Positions 17,438 through 25,690 of a stretch of 64,000 bases of DNA are shown here, one piece after another. The translations under genes were made by a program, and so were the position numbers. The DNA is taken from assembly GCA_000155435.1 (NCBI GenBank), contig DS990260.1, forward strand, positions 897,918-961,917, given 5' to 3'. The stretch's first letter is position 1. Each line of letters opens with the position of its first letter. The notes below the pieces were generated by a model that ran no database searches, was not told the origin of the DNA, and saw only the letters and a program-made list of their open reading frames with translations. This DNA is from Clostridiales bacterium 1_7_47FAA (GTDB taxonomy: Bacteria > Bacillota > Clostridia > Lachnospirales > Lachnospiraceae).

Positions 17438-19483
17438 TCAGCCGTTTATATTAGCATTTTCCGTCTGTCTGCATACGCACAGGTACAGCCTGGATACCTG
17501 TTTTGAATACTGCTCCATCAGCCTGGACAGCCGTTCCTCCCCTTCCATGGTCCGTCTATAGGCCATGGATTCCCCGGCTGCCGGCACATGGTCTGCCCGC
17601 ATGTTTAACCGCTTCTGTATGTCGCTGATGATGCAGGCCGTGAATATGAGATAATCATCCATCTGTTCATTGTCCATGGAACTGATCTTCCGGCTGTTGA
17701 TCAGGTACAGCATCTGCTCTGCCTCGGAAACCATGTACCAGGAAATCCAGAGCATTTCCCTGATGAATCCTTCCTTCTCATGTCCGGCTTTTTTCAGGTA
17801 CTCCTGAATCTGGTCATGGACAAGATGGTAGTGAATCTGGATATCGCAGATGACGCCGTAGTCCAGGGGCATTTTAAGGCTGCGTCCCAACAGCCTGAGA
17901 TATACCTGGTGTATGTGGAGCAGCTGGTTCAGGTTATAGGTAAACTGGCTCTTTAAGCTGGTGGGGAAAAAGAACCGGTTCGCTGCCAGTACCATCAATA
18001 TGGCAATCACCACATACAGGAACCGCAGCTCTGCCGCCAGGGTCTGTGGCAGGGCCATGGTGGTAAGCGTCAGGGCAAAGCAGGTGGAAAAAAGGGCCTG
18101 CTGCCATGTTCCGGCTGTCTCCATATACAGGCCCACCGCCATGACCGTGGCCAGCACAAAATGCCATCCGGTCCCATGGAATAAGGGCAGAAGCAGCTGC
18201 AGGAGCAGGCATCCTGCCATGGTGCCGATGAAACGCGACTTCATGCGGGAGGCGCTGTCCTCATACATGGGGCGCAGCAGCAGGAACGCATTCAGCGCAA
18301 GCCAGTAGCCGTGATTGGCCTGGCTCATCATGCTGTAGGTAAAACCGGCTGTCAGGACCACGCTCAGACGCAGTGCGAAGCGTGTTTCAAAGGTGTCCGT
18401 CCTCATGTGGCAGAATAACCTTCGGACCGGGCGGCGGTACACCGGCAGCTTCCAGCCAGGTGACGGGACATTTTCATCTATCCTGCGCAAATCCTCCAGG
18501 ATAAGAAGCAGAAGCCCAAGGAAGTTGCGCACGAATATGTAAGGTGCCTCCTCCCTGCCCGCTGCTTCGGCAAGGAGCTCCTTTCCCTGTTTTGAGAACC
18601 CTTCGCTGCTGAGTCCGTCCCTGTATCCTTTGCTGTATCCGTTCCTGTCGTCTTTGCTGCCGCCCTGCTGAAAACCTTCCTTACCCATGGTTTCCATATA
18701 CCGGGCAAGACGGAGGATGATGTCCCGGCAGCTTTCATCAGCCAGGGTGCTTTCCTGATATGGATTGGTAAGGAAATAGACAGACCGCTGAAACAGCAGT
18801 GCGAACATGTACTGGATCCTGCCGCGGGCATTGACCACCTTGGTCAGGCCCCGGCTTTTATACGCTTCCTTGTAAAGTCCCTGAAGGATGGGGAACAGGC
18901 TGTCTGCCGGCTTTTTTCCATCTTCAGGAACAGGGCCTGCAGCAGATTGGAGTTCGGCCGCAAGCAGCAGAAGACCCTTTTCCGCCAGGGCGAAATCGTC
19001 CCCCTTCCTGCTTCTGCGTGAATGGAAATACAAAACCGCTGTCATTACAGCCAGCCCGTAAGCCAACGCCGCCATCTGCATGACCAGGCCCTGCCAGCCC
19101 ACCGGGCGCAGCTGCAGGAATGTAAAACACATGGCCCCGGTATAGTATCCCAGCTGGTTAAACTGCGAGGACTGGAGGAACACAAGCAGGAACGGCACGG
19201 TCAGGTTCAAAAGGATACAGAGCGGCAGGTTCAGGGTCGCAAGGAAGCTGAGAAAGGCCATGAGGAACTGTGTCCCAACCAGCCCCATAAGCTGCCTGGC
19301 TGTCATATATCTCCGGTAATTGATTTTGAACAGTATGGTAACCACTGACACAAGAATCACATGTGAAATCCCAAATATCAGAATAACAGAATAGAATAAG
19401 AACAGAAAAAATAAGATGATTGGCAAAGCTTCCATAAACTTGGAACGAAGCCCTGCCAATCCTGTCTGCAATTTGCTTTTCAT
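17438..19483 (-). CDS. FUSC-family (aromatic acid exporter-like) membrane protein
   Basis: The 681-residue protein starts at ATG 19483 behind AAGGAGAGG; the open frame extends 12 codons further to a TTG that has no ribosome binding site. Two hydrophobic blocks of several membrane helices each (about 20-160 and 370-520) flank soluble regions. This is the duplicated layout of FUSC / YccS / AaeB proteins. The second block contains RLSVVLTAGFTYSMMSQANH and LALNAFLLLRPMYEDSASRM, typical of FUSC_2. It may export aromatic or other organic acids or act in envelope stress. The assignment of substrate is not possible. Confidence 0.75.
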   Translation of the reverse strand: MKSKLQTGLAGLRSKFMEALPIILFFLFLFYSVILIFGISHVILVSVVTILFKINYRRYMTARQLMGLVGTQFLMAFLSFLATLNLPLCILLNLTVPFLLVFLQSSQFNQLGYYTGAMCFTFLQLRPVGWQGLVMQMAALAYGLAVMTAVLYFHSRRSRKGDDFALAEKGLLLLAAELQSAAGPVPEDGKKPADSLFPILQGLYKEAYKSRGLTKVVNARGRIQYMFALLFQRSVYFLTNPYQESTLADESCRDIILRLARYMETMGKEGFQQGGSKDDRNGYSKGYRDGLSSEGFSKQGKELLAEAAGREEAPYIFVRNFLGLLLLILEDLRRIDENVPSPGWKLPVYRRPVRRLFCHMRTDTFETRFALRLSVVLTAGFTYSMMSQANHGYWLALNAFLLLRPMYEDSASRMKSRFIGTMAGCLLLQLLLPLFHGTGWHFVLATVMAVGLYMETAGTWQQALFSTCFALTLTTMALPQTLAAELRFLYVVIAILMVLAANRFFFPTSLKSQFTYNLNQLLHIHQVYLRLLGRSLKMPLDYGVICDIQIHYHLVHDQIQEYLKKAGHEKEGFIREMLWISWYMVSEAEQMLYLINSRKISSMDNEQMDDYLIFTACIISDIQKRLNMRADHVPAAGESMAYRRTMEGEERLSRLMEQYSKQVSRLYLCVCRQTENANING

Positions 19484-19551
19484 GGATAAAAACCTCTCCT
19501 TCAGGATTTCATTATACAACTAAGGACGGAGGATGTCATCCATATATTTAT

Positions 19552-20718
19552 TTATGATTGAGCGTCTTCCACCTCATTCACACACCGCAGTGCATTCAGT
19601 GAGCGTGGATAGCCGATATAGGGCAGGCACTGGCTGATGACCCGGATCAGGAACTGTCTGTCATTGCCAATCCGGATGTTGGCGGCCGCATGGCTTGTGA
19701 GCTGCGGTCCGCATCCGCCCTGGGCTGCCAGGAAACAGAATGTCATCATCTCCCTCTGCCTGTCATCCAGCCCCCTTCTTGTATAATAATCCCCAAAGCA
19801 GTTATCTGCCAGCCATTTGTTGATATGCCTGGATTCCTCCGGCCCTGACAGGTAAAAGCCTTTCATATGGGGGCCGAACAAATCCACCTGGGCCTGGTTA
19901 CCCTTTTCCAGCCGGTCCTCTTTGGTGGTGGTTGCCATGGCTTTTAAGGGCAGGCCATAACCTTGTCCCTCAAGGATTTCATTTGCAGCGGCCAGGAACG
20001 GGTATACCCTTCCGATTCCCAGATAGGCTGCTGCCTGGTACAGGATTTCCTTTACTTCCACAGGCGTCACCCCAAGGTTCAGGGCGGCGGGGAGCATTAC
20101 CTTGAATTCATCCATTCCCTGGCACCCCAGGAGGGCTGATAAGACTGCCATCATCCTTGTCCGGTCATCCATTGATGCATGTTTCTCATGGATGACCTCG
20201 TCCAGCGCAAACGCATTGAAAAGCGCGGCAAATTCCGGGTCGCTCTGCTCCAGGCCGGATACAGGGGTGGGGGATATTTTCCCGGGATGTCCGCTTTCCA
20301 TCGCCGTTTCCACACGGCTTTTGCACATTCCATATTCCTCATCCGACACCGGTCCGCACCATTCATTGGAAGCCCCCTGGGCCGGGACCTCGATTGCCAG
20401 ATGGGCAAACCAGCTGTCCGGGGCAGCGCCGTGCCAGTGCTTTACCTCCGGAGGGATGTTCACGGCATCTCCCGGATGAAGCTCCTGAGGTTCCTTTCCC
20501 CACTCCTGATAATATCCCCGGCCCGCGGTCACCAAGAGAATCTGCCCGCCTTTGTGGTGGATATGCCAGTTGTTCCGGCATCCCGGCTCAAAGGTCACAT
20601 TGCCCACTGCCAGCCCTTGCGTCGTAAGCATGTTAAGGTAACTCTGTCCTTTAAAATACGCTGCAAATGCTTCATTCTTTTCCCCAATAGGAAATACGCT
20701 TAATTTTGAACTATCCAT
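19552..20718 (-). CDS. Cupin plus carboxymuconolactone-decarboxylase (CMD) domain protein
   Basis: This 388-residue fusion has an N-terminal cupin (residues about 30-120; NNWHIHHKGGQILLVTAGRG and PEVKHWHGAAP supply the His ligands). Two CMD/AhpD-type helical repeats follow (about 150-260 and 290-380; the second has CGPQLTSHAAAN, the C-x5-H pattern). Such fusions are often annotated as 4-carboxymuconolactone decarboxylase, but in anaerobes they probably act as redox or peroxidase-like enzymes. It is the third gene of a flavodoxin / aldo-keto reductase / cupin-CMD run facing a LysR regulator, suggesting a stress or quinone-like substrate response (inference). Confidence 0.85.
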   Translation of the reverse strand: MDSSKLSVFPIGEKNEAFAAYFKGQSYLNMLTTQGLAVGNVTFEPGCRNNWHIHHKGGQILLVTAGRGYYQEWGKEPQELHPGDAVNIPPEVKHWHGAAPDSWFAHLAIEVPAQGASNEWCGPVSDEEYGMCKSRVETAMESGHPGKISPTPVSGLEQSDPEFAALFNAFALDEVIHEKHASMDDRTRMMAVLSALLGCQGMDEFKVMLPAALNLGVTPVEVKEILYQAAAYLGIGRVYPFLAAANEILEGQGYGLPLKAMATTTKEDRLEKGNQAQVDLFGPHMKGFYLSGPEESRHINKWLADNCFGDYYTRRGLDDRQREMMTFCFLAAQGGCGPQLTSHAAANIRIGNDRQFLIRVISQCLPYIGYPRSLNALRCVNEVEDAQS

Positions 20719-20805
20719 GACAACATACCGCCTTCCATTCTATGGAACCTTGCCTTCCAGGCATTACCATCCACTCCTTACCTTCCAATCCTTGCCTTCC
20801 AGTCC

Positions 20806-21648
20806 CTATCTTCCAAACCCGGTGAGGAATTCCACTGTCTCCGGGTCATAATGGGAGAAAAATGCACTCTCCTTCTCATCCAGTGCCTCGATGGCCTGCA
20901 TATCCCCATCATCCAGCACAAAGTCAAATACATCCAGGTTCTGTTCCATGCGTTCCCTGTGGACGGACTTGGGAATTACCACCACATCCCTCTGGATTAG
21001 ATACCGCAGGGCAATCTGGGCCGCTGTCTTACCATGCTTTTCCCCTATTTCATTCAAAACAGGATTAGTGAAGAAATCCTTGCGGCCTTCGGCAAAGGGA
21101 CCCCTGGATTCATGCTGCACATGGTACCTGTCCATGATGATGCGGGCATCCTCCTGCTGGTGGAACACATGGGTTTCCACCTGGTTCACGGCCGGGGCCA
21201 CCTCCACAAACCTGCACAGGTCGATGAGGCGGTCCGGATAAAAGTTAGATACTCCGATTGCCCGGATATATCCTGCCCGGCAGGCTTCCTCCATGGCCCG
21301 GTATGTGCCGTAATAATCATTAAACGGCTGATGGATTAACAGCAGGTCGATATAATCCGTCCGAAGCTTTCTCATGGATTCCTCAATGGATGCCTTCGCC
21401 TTTTCATATCCTGCGTTGGATATCCACACTTTTGTTGTGAGGAACAGCTCACTTCGCGGAATGCCGCATTTCATGATGGCATTTCCCACGCCTTCTTCAT
21501 TATAGTAGGCCTGGGCCGTGTCAATGAACCGGTACCCTGCGCTGACTGCATCCAGCACACAGCGTTCACATTCCGCCGGATTTACCTTATAGACACCATA
21601 GCCCAGGATTGGCATTTTGACTCCATTATTCAGTGTTACGTATTCCAT
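20806..21648 (-). CDS. Aldo/keto reductase (AKR family)
   Basis: This 280-residue NAD(P)H-dependent carbonyl reductase is at the usual length for bacterial AKR5-type enzymes. The catalytic tetrad is visible: Asp in FIDTAQAYYNEEGVG (near 42-56) with the Tyr a few residues on, Lys in LTTKVWIS (near 72) and His in LLLIHQPF (near 105). NADP-phosphate contacts appear in VVIPKSVHRERMEQN. A strong AAGGAGG precedes the ATG. The gene overlaps the end of the flavodoxin gene by 23 bp. A usual Trp before the GPFAEGR motif is Arg (ESRGPFAEG). Confidence 0.93.
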   Translation of the reverse strand: MEYVTLNNGVKMPILGYGVYKVNPAECERCVLDAVSAGYRFIDTAQAYYNEEGVGNAIMKCGIPRSELFLTTKVWISNAGYEKAKASIEESMRKLRTDYIDLLLIHQPFNDYYGTYRAMEEACRAGYIRAIGVSNFYPDRLIDLCRFVEVAPAVNQVETHVFHQQEDARIIMDRYHVQHESRGPFAEGRKDFFTNPVLNEIGEKHGKTAAQIALRYLIQRDVVVIPKSVHRERMEQNLDVFDFVLDDGDMQAIEALDEKESAFFSHYDPETVEFLTGFGR

Positions 21649-22168
21649 TCTTTTTCCTCCTTAACCACTCCCTGATTACCTGTTCCTGCCCTGCCGGCTG
21701 AATCCTTGTGCCATGTATTGCCAGTCCCGGCTCCACAACAGCATCCGGACAAAGCCTGCGTATGTCCTGTTCACTCCGCCCCAGCCCGCTTCCCTCATGG
21801 GTGCAGAACGGCCGGATGGTTTTCCCGGCAAATCCGCAGGTTTCAAGCAATGTGAACATGTGCATCGGCATGGTTCCCCAATAATTAGGATATCCAAGAT
21901 AAATCACATCATATTGTTCCAGATGGTCCGGCATGGCCGCAATCCCAGGTCTCGCATCCTTTTTCTGGTCCTGGCGTGCTTCCTCAATGCACGTATTGTA
22001 ATCCTCCGCGTACGGTACCACTGGCTGGACCTTAAACAGTTTCCCGCCAGTCAGCTTCTGTATGGTTTCTGCCGCAATTTCCGTATTTCCTTTTTTCAGA
22101 TACTGAAGCGTACCGCTGACGTAATTCTCGCCTGCACGCGAGAAATAAATAATAAGCGCTGACTCCAT
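21626..22168 (-). CDS. Flavodoxin-fold protein
   Basis: The 180-residue protein starts at ATG 22168 (AAAGGAA about ten nt upstream; an in-frame GTG three codons earlier is less well placed). IIYFSRAGENYVSG (about 5-18) is the FMN phosphate loop of flavodoxin_4-type proteins. YLGYPNYWGTMPMHMFTLLE (about 90-110) and FCTHEGSGLGRSEQDIRRLC (about 122-142) complete the flavin site. It probably donates electrons in a small reductase system with the next two genes. It is first in the operon and divergent from the LysR gene. Confidence 0.92.
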   Translation of the reverse strand: MESALIIYFSRAGENYVSGTLQYLKKGNTEIAAETIQKLTGGKLFKVQPVVPYAEDYNTCIEEARQDQKKDARPGIAAMPDHLEQYDVIYLGYPNYWGTMPMHMFTLLETCGFAGKTIRPFCTHEGSGLGRSEQDIRRLCPDAVVEPGLAIHGTRIQPAGQEQVIREWLRRKKNGIRNTE

Positions 22169-22213
22169 GGATTTCACTTCCTTTCAGATACCTTCATTAT
22201 ATCCCCAAAGGGA

Positions 22214-22242
22214 TTGACCCGGAATCTCCGATATGTTAACAT
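22214..22242. promoter_or_regulatory. LysR / flavodoxin divergent regulatory region
   Basis: The 123-bp gap (22169-22291) holds TTGACC (22214-22219), 17 bp and TAACAT (22237-22242) for the LysR gene. On the minus strand a TATAAT lies just upstream of the flavodoxin gene without a good -35 box, as expected for an activator-dependent promoter. A perfect dyad ATGTTAACAT (22233-22242) and CCC-AAA-GGG near 22203-22211 are candidate LysR contacts. Confidence 0.5.
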
Positions 22243-22291
22243 CGTATTAACTAAAAGTTTATATGAATACGCAAGGAAATGGAGGATAAAA

Positions 22292-23188
22292 ATGTTCAAT
22301 CCACAGCTGACTGCCTTTCTCTGCGCTGCTGACTGCGGCAGTTTCAACAAGGCGGCGGACCAGCTTTACATCTCCCCCACCGCAGTCATGAAGCAGATCA
22401 ATGGGCTGGAGAAGCATCTGGGCCTTGCCCTGGTAAAAAGGACGAATCAGGGCATCGAACTGACCAGGGCAGGGGAATCCATTTACAGGGACACCAGATA
22501 TATGATTGCCTACTCGGAACAGGCCATCCAAAAAGCCCGGCAGCTTATGACGGAGGAACAGGAGGTTCTGCGCGTCGGCACCTCCATGCTCAATCCGTGT
22601 AAGGTTTTCATGGATCTGTGGTACCGGACCAGCAGCCGCTTCCCCCAGTACAAGCTGCAGATTGTCCCATTTGAGGATGACCATCAGGGAATCCTGTCCG
22701 TCATTGACCGGATTGGAGACAGCTATGATTTCATTGTGGGGGTATGCGATTCTGCGAAATGGCTGGACCGGTACAGCTTCCTTGCACTGGGGGAATACAG
22801 GAAAATGATTGCCGTCCCCTTAAAGCACCGGCTGGCCAAGAAACACTCCCTTAGAATATCCGATCTGTACGGTGAAACCATGATGATGGTAAAACGCGGC
22901 GACTCCGCCCTCAATGACCGCCTCAGGGATGACCTGGAGCAGAACCACCCCCGGATCCGGCTGGAAGACACTCCTCAGTTTTACGACATCGACGTATTTA
23001 ACCAGTGCGTGGAAAACAACCATCTGCTTCTGAACCTGGAATGCTGGAAGGACATACATCCGTCACTCATAACCCTGCCGGTGGAATGGGGGTATTCCAT
23101 TCCTTATGGGCTTCTCTATTCAAAAAAACCGGAGGGCTGCGTGAAGGCGTTCCTGGAGGCAGTGAAGGATGAGGGGATGATTGGATAA
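22292..23188 (+). CDS. LysR-family transcriptional regulator
   Basis: The 298-residue protein starts at ATG 22292 (GGAGG eight nt upstream; the open frame begins 78 bp earlier without a site). The N-terminal helix-turn-helix is clear (FLCAADCGSFNKAADQLYIS then PTAVMKQINGLEKHLGLALV). The C-terminal part is a two-lobe LysR effector domain. It is divergent from the flavodoxin-AKR-cupin/CMD operon, the likely target. The inducer is unknown. Confidence 0.93.
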   Translation: MFNPQLTAFLCAADCGSFNKAADQLYISPTAVMKQINGLEKHLGLALVKRTNQGIELTRAGESIYRDTRYMIAYSEQAIQKARQLMTEEQEVLRVGTSMLNPCKVFMDLWYRTSSRFPQYKLQIVPFEDDHQGILSVIDRIGDSYDFIVGVCDSAKWLDRYSFLALGEYRKMIAVPLKHRLAKKHSLRISDLYGETMMMVKRGDSALNDRLRDDLEQNHPRIRLEDTPQFYDIDVFNQCVENNHLLLNLECWKDIHPSLITLPVEWGYSIPYGLLYSKKPEGCVKAFLEAVKDEGMIG

Positions 23189-23292
23189 TGAGTTTATGAG
23201 ATAATGGTGTGATGAGGTTATGAAATACTGAGGTTATGAAATACTGAGGTTATGAAATAATGAGGTTATGGGATAGTGAGGTCTTGGAATCA
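23189..23292. repeat. 16-bp tandem repeat array
   Basis: Five head-to-tail units of TGAGGTTATGAAATAC run from 23213 to 23292 (23213-23228, 23229-23244, 23245-23260, 23261-23276, 23277-23292). The first two are identical and the later ones degenerate. A further degenerate unit lies at 23189-23204. It begins at the LysR stop codon. There are no spacers, so it is not a CRISPR array. Each unit carries TGA. Confidence 0.85.
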
Positions 23293-23358
23293 AGGAACCG
23301 TAGCGGCAATCGGTTGAATATCCTTCTGTCCGGCATAGGGCATATGAGATAAAAAGTC

Positions 23359-23469
23359 AGGGCATGTTTGAAAATATCATTGAACATTCATTTTTCCCTC
23401 TGCATGCCCACTTTTCAAGAGGCACAGATGACTAAAAATCCGTTTCAATGAAATCTTCAAACATGCCCT
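23359..23469. mobile_element. MITE-like element with 26-bp terminal inverted repeats
   Basis: Positions 23359-23384 and 23444-23469 are inverted repeats matching at 24 of 26 bases, with ends AGGGCATGTTTGAA / TTCAAACATGCCCT. They enclose a 59-bp core with no open frame. The 111-bp size, long terminal repeats and lack of coding are MITE features. Alternatively it is a large transcription-terminating hairpin between the LysR gene and the converging hydrolase gene. No clear target-site duplication was found. Confidence 0.5.
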
Positions 23470-23494
23470 AATCTGTCCAAGCAGTTATGATACA

Positions 23495-24319
23495 TCAGAG
23501 GTTCCCCCTGTCATCCTCCCTGTCAGATTCACATATCAGCGCCACTGGTTCCCCTTCCATGGAGTCCAGATATATTCTTCCCTTTGCATAAGGAGGATAA
23601 GGATACTGGTAAGGATGCCATTTTCCCTTCCCGCTGTTTTCAATACACCGCATCAGCCTGTCTATGGTCTGCCTGGGAAACCATTGGTTGTGATGGGATG
23701 TCAGATAATAGTCAAAATCCAAGTCCTTCACACATTCCAGCGTATGGTACTGTGTCTCAACCGGCATATGGTTCTGGAATATCAGGCACATGACAGGCGT
23801 AAGGGCATCCCCGGACAGCAGTAAACGGCGTTTAGGTATCCATATGCCGATGGACCCCCTTGAGTGTCCTCTCAATGGAATGACCCTGCATTCCAGCCCG
23901 CCAAGATTGAATGAGTCAAAATCCAGCGCTTTCATATTATTCCACTGCTTATCCCATTGCCCGGCTTCAAAAGGCTGGCAGAAGCCATCCTGTCCAGGGA
24001 CCAGCTCCCGCCTCCACTGCCCAAGGATTTCTGCCGTATAGGATTCCAGGATCACAAAATCGTCCGGGTGCATATAAACTGTGTCAAACTGGCCATTTCC
24101 CCCAATATGGTCAAAATGTCCATGGCTGTTAATCACGACAAGGGGCAGTCCTGTAATCCTGCGTATCAGTCCATGGATATCATCCGTACCTGAACCCGTA
24201 TCAAAAACCAGGGCTTTTTCCTTACCTATGACAAGATTCACACAGCCCCCCGCCCGGTCTGTCAAAACATATACATCATCACATATACAGGTAACTTCTG
24301 TCTTCTTCAACTGATACAT
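23495..24319 (-). CDS. Metallo-beta-lactamase-fold hydrolase
   Basis: This is about 274 residues from ATG 24319 (GGAGAG just upstream); ATGs at 24331 and 24346 are in frame. The metal-binding motif SHGHFDHIGG (about 76-85) is HxHxDH. Further His/Asp ligands appear in IPLRGHSRGSIGIW and LLLSGDALTPV, and YYLTSHHNQW supplies the last His. The fold covers thioesterases, glyoxalase II and lactonases. It overlaps the end of the phosphopantetheinyl transferase gene and ends the acyl-metabolism operon, so a thioester or acyl-ester hydrolase role is the contextual guess. Confidence 0.85.
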   Translation of the reverse strand: MYQLKKTEVTCICDDVYVLTDRAGGCVNLVIGKEKALVFDTGSGTDDIHGLIRRITGLPLVVINSHGHFDHIGGNGQFDTVYMHPDDFVILESYTAEILGQWRRELVPGQDGFCQPFEAGQWDKQWNNMKALDFDSFNLGGLECRVIPLRGHSRGSIGIWIPKRRLLLSGDALTPVMCLIFQNHMPVETQYHTLECVKDLDFDYYLTSHHNQWFPRQTIDRLMRCIENSGKGKWHPYQYPYPPYAKGRIYLDSMEGEPVALICESDREDDRGNL

Positions 24320-24992
24320 AATACTCTCCATATGCAGCGCATGCAATCATATATTCCTTGAATCTAAACGAATGTACGCCCGACAGCAGTCTTGCGCCTT
24401 CGGATTCAGTATTGCCTGCTTCAGTACTCCCTGGTTCTGTACGCCTTGGTTCTGTACTTCCTGGTTTTGTACTTCCTGGTTCTGTACTCCCATCCCTGGC
24501 ATTTCCAGGCGTAATCCCTTCCGCAAACCCGGTCCCCTGAAGTTTTAATGCTGCCTCGCACTCTGTCCAGTATTTCGTAAACAGTTCCGGCTGTTCCATT
24601 TCCCCGGCCTGTTCCAGCTGTTCCTGCTGTTGTAAGGTAAAAACCTTCCGCACCGTGGGCCAGTGGACGTCCCTTATCTGTTCAATATCCACGCCTATGT
24701 CAATGTCCGCCGCAGCCAGCACAGCATATCCCCCGCTATGGGACAGGTTAAAATAATGCTTTCCTGACTTCAGCGCGGGTTTCCCATGCCCCAGTCTCAC
24801 CAGCTGCCCATCACGGCTGACATCCAGATACTTTTCCAGCAGAAAACCGGCTGCCAGTTCCTGGTCAGCCTCCTGCTTTCTCTTTATTCTCCGGTATTGA
24901 TCCGCGTAATATTGTGGGATATTGTCAATTATTTCCTCTGCGTGCAATGCAATCCGTCCTGCATCTGCAATCCTTATCCTGACTAAATGCAT
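24279..24992 (-). CDS. 4'-phosphopantetheinyl transferase (Sfp type) with repeat insert
   Basis: The 237-residue protein shows the Sfp-type motifs: GKPAL and FNLSHSGGYAVLA (about 70-92), GVDIE (near 100, Mg-binding Asp/Glu) and the third motif as WTECEAALK (near 142), where the usual WTxKEAxxK Lys is Cys but the Glu and final Lys remain. A run of GSTEP-like pentapeptides (about 160-190) is inserted after that motif; it is encoded by a 15-bp tandem repeat. The enzyme would transfer phosphopantetheine from CoA to a carrier protein, and an acyl carrier protein gene lies in the same gene run, a plausible dedicated substrate. Confidence 0.85.
   Translation of the reverse strand: MHLVRIRIADAGRIALHAEEIIDNIPQYYADQYRRIKRKQEADQELAAGFLLEKYLDVSRDGQLVRLGHGKPALKSGKHYFNLSHSGGYAVLAAADIDIGVDIEQIRDVHWPTVRKVFTLQQQEQLEQAGEMEQPELFTKYWTECEAALKLQGTGFAEGITPGNARDGSTEPGSTKPGSTEPRRTEPGSTEAGNTESEGARLLSGVHSFRFKEYMIACAAYGEYYVSVEEDRSYLYM
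24398..24492. repeat. In-frame 15-bp coding repeat
   Basis: On the plus strand TTCTGTACTTCCTGG-like units repeat about six times inside the phosphopantetheinyl transferase gene. They translate as GSTEP/GSTKP pentapeptides on the minus strand. The multiple of three preserves the frame, so copy number could vary without breaking the gene. Confidence 0.8.
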
Positions 24993-25044
24993 ATATACTC
25001 CTTACATGCCGTATGATATTGAATTGCGCAAGGCAGTATTATCT

Positions 25045-25629
25045 TCATTTCTCCAAAGCTTCCTCTCTCCTGCCATCTGCGCCTCCGGTCTGCCCTGCAG
25101 CATTCCCCGCAGCGCCTCCACGCGCCAGCCTGCGCACAAGCATCCCCTGGAACGCATCCACGCCCACACCAACGTAAATCACGCCCACCAGCATTGCCAC
25201 GCCAATCTGGATTGGCAGGGTCCCTATTTCATTCACTTTCATAGGACCCATGATGGTAAGGCCGATGGCCCAGCCGCACAGCCAGGAGGGAGTGAAGATC
25301 ATCCTTGAAAATGTCTCGCCGATGATGACTGCCAGTCCGCCCATGACGAATAGTGTGGCATACAGTTCCACATTGGGATTCCACTGCAGGGTTTCCATCA
25401 CCCATACGGCAATATAAGCCCATAAGTCACCTAACAGGAAGCCGATGGAGATTTTCACGGCGTCCTGCCGTCTGTTACCGTTGGCCACAAAAAGCCCGGC
25501 GCAGATTAAGGCCACCGCCCCGGTGCCGACCCCTATGAAAGGGGCCAGCACAGCCCAGATCGGAGGCATGAACGCTATGCCGAAAGCCAGGGTCAGCATA
25601 TTGATTGTCTTCCGTTGTTTTTCATCCAT
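25045..25629 (-). CDS. DUF1097-family membrane protein
   Basis: This 194-residue protein has about five hydrophobic segments (residues 10-30, 33-48, 58-80, 88-108, 115-135 and 140-160) and the small-residue-rich pattern of DUF1097 (GAVALICAGLFVANGNRRQD; IGFLLGDLWAYIAVWVM). The C-terminus is a soluble Gly/Arg-rich tail. Family function is unknown. Placed between butyrate kinase and the phosphopantetheinyl transferase, it could be the transporter for the organic acid handled by the operon (inference). Confidence 0.75.
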   Translation of the reverse strand: MDEKQRKTINMLTLAFGIAFMPPIWAVLAPFIGVGTGAVALICAGLFVANGNRRQDAVKISIGFLLGDLWAYIAVWVMETLQWNPNVELYATLFVMGGLAVIIGETFSRMIFTPSWLCGWAIGLTIMGPMKVNEIGTLPIQIGVAMLVGVIYVGVGVDAFQGMLVRRLARGGAAGNAAGQTGGADGRREEALEK

Positions 25630-25690
25630 ATTTTTTTACTCCTATGCTTTTCTTTCCCATGCACTCATTTTCCAGGCCCTTCCGTCCCCA

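Noticed and set aside
23189..23292. CRISPR array
   Set aside because: Units are 16 bp and directly adjacent, with no spacers and no cas genes in the window.
24398..24492. CRISPR-like or regulatory repeat at the phosphopantetheinyl transferase gene
   Set aside because: The 15-bp units are contiguous, in frame and translate to GSTEP pentapeptides, so they are a coding repeat.
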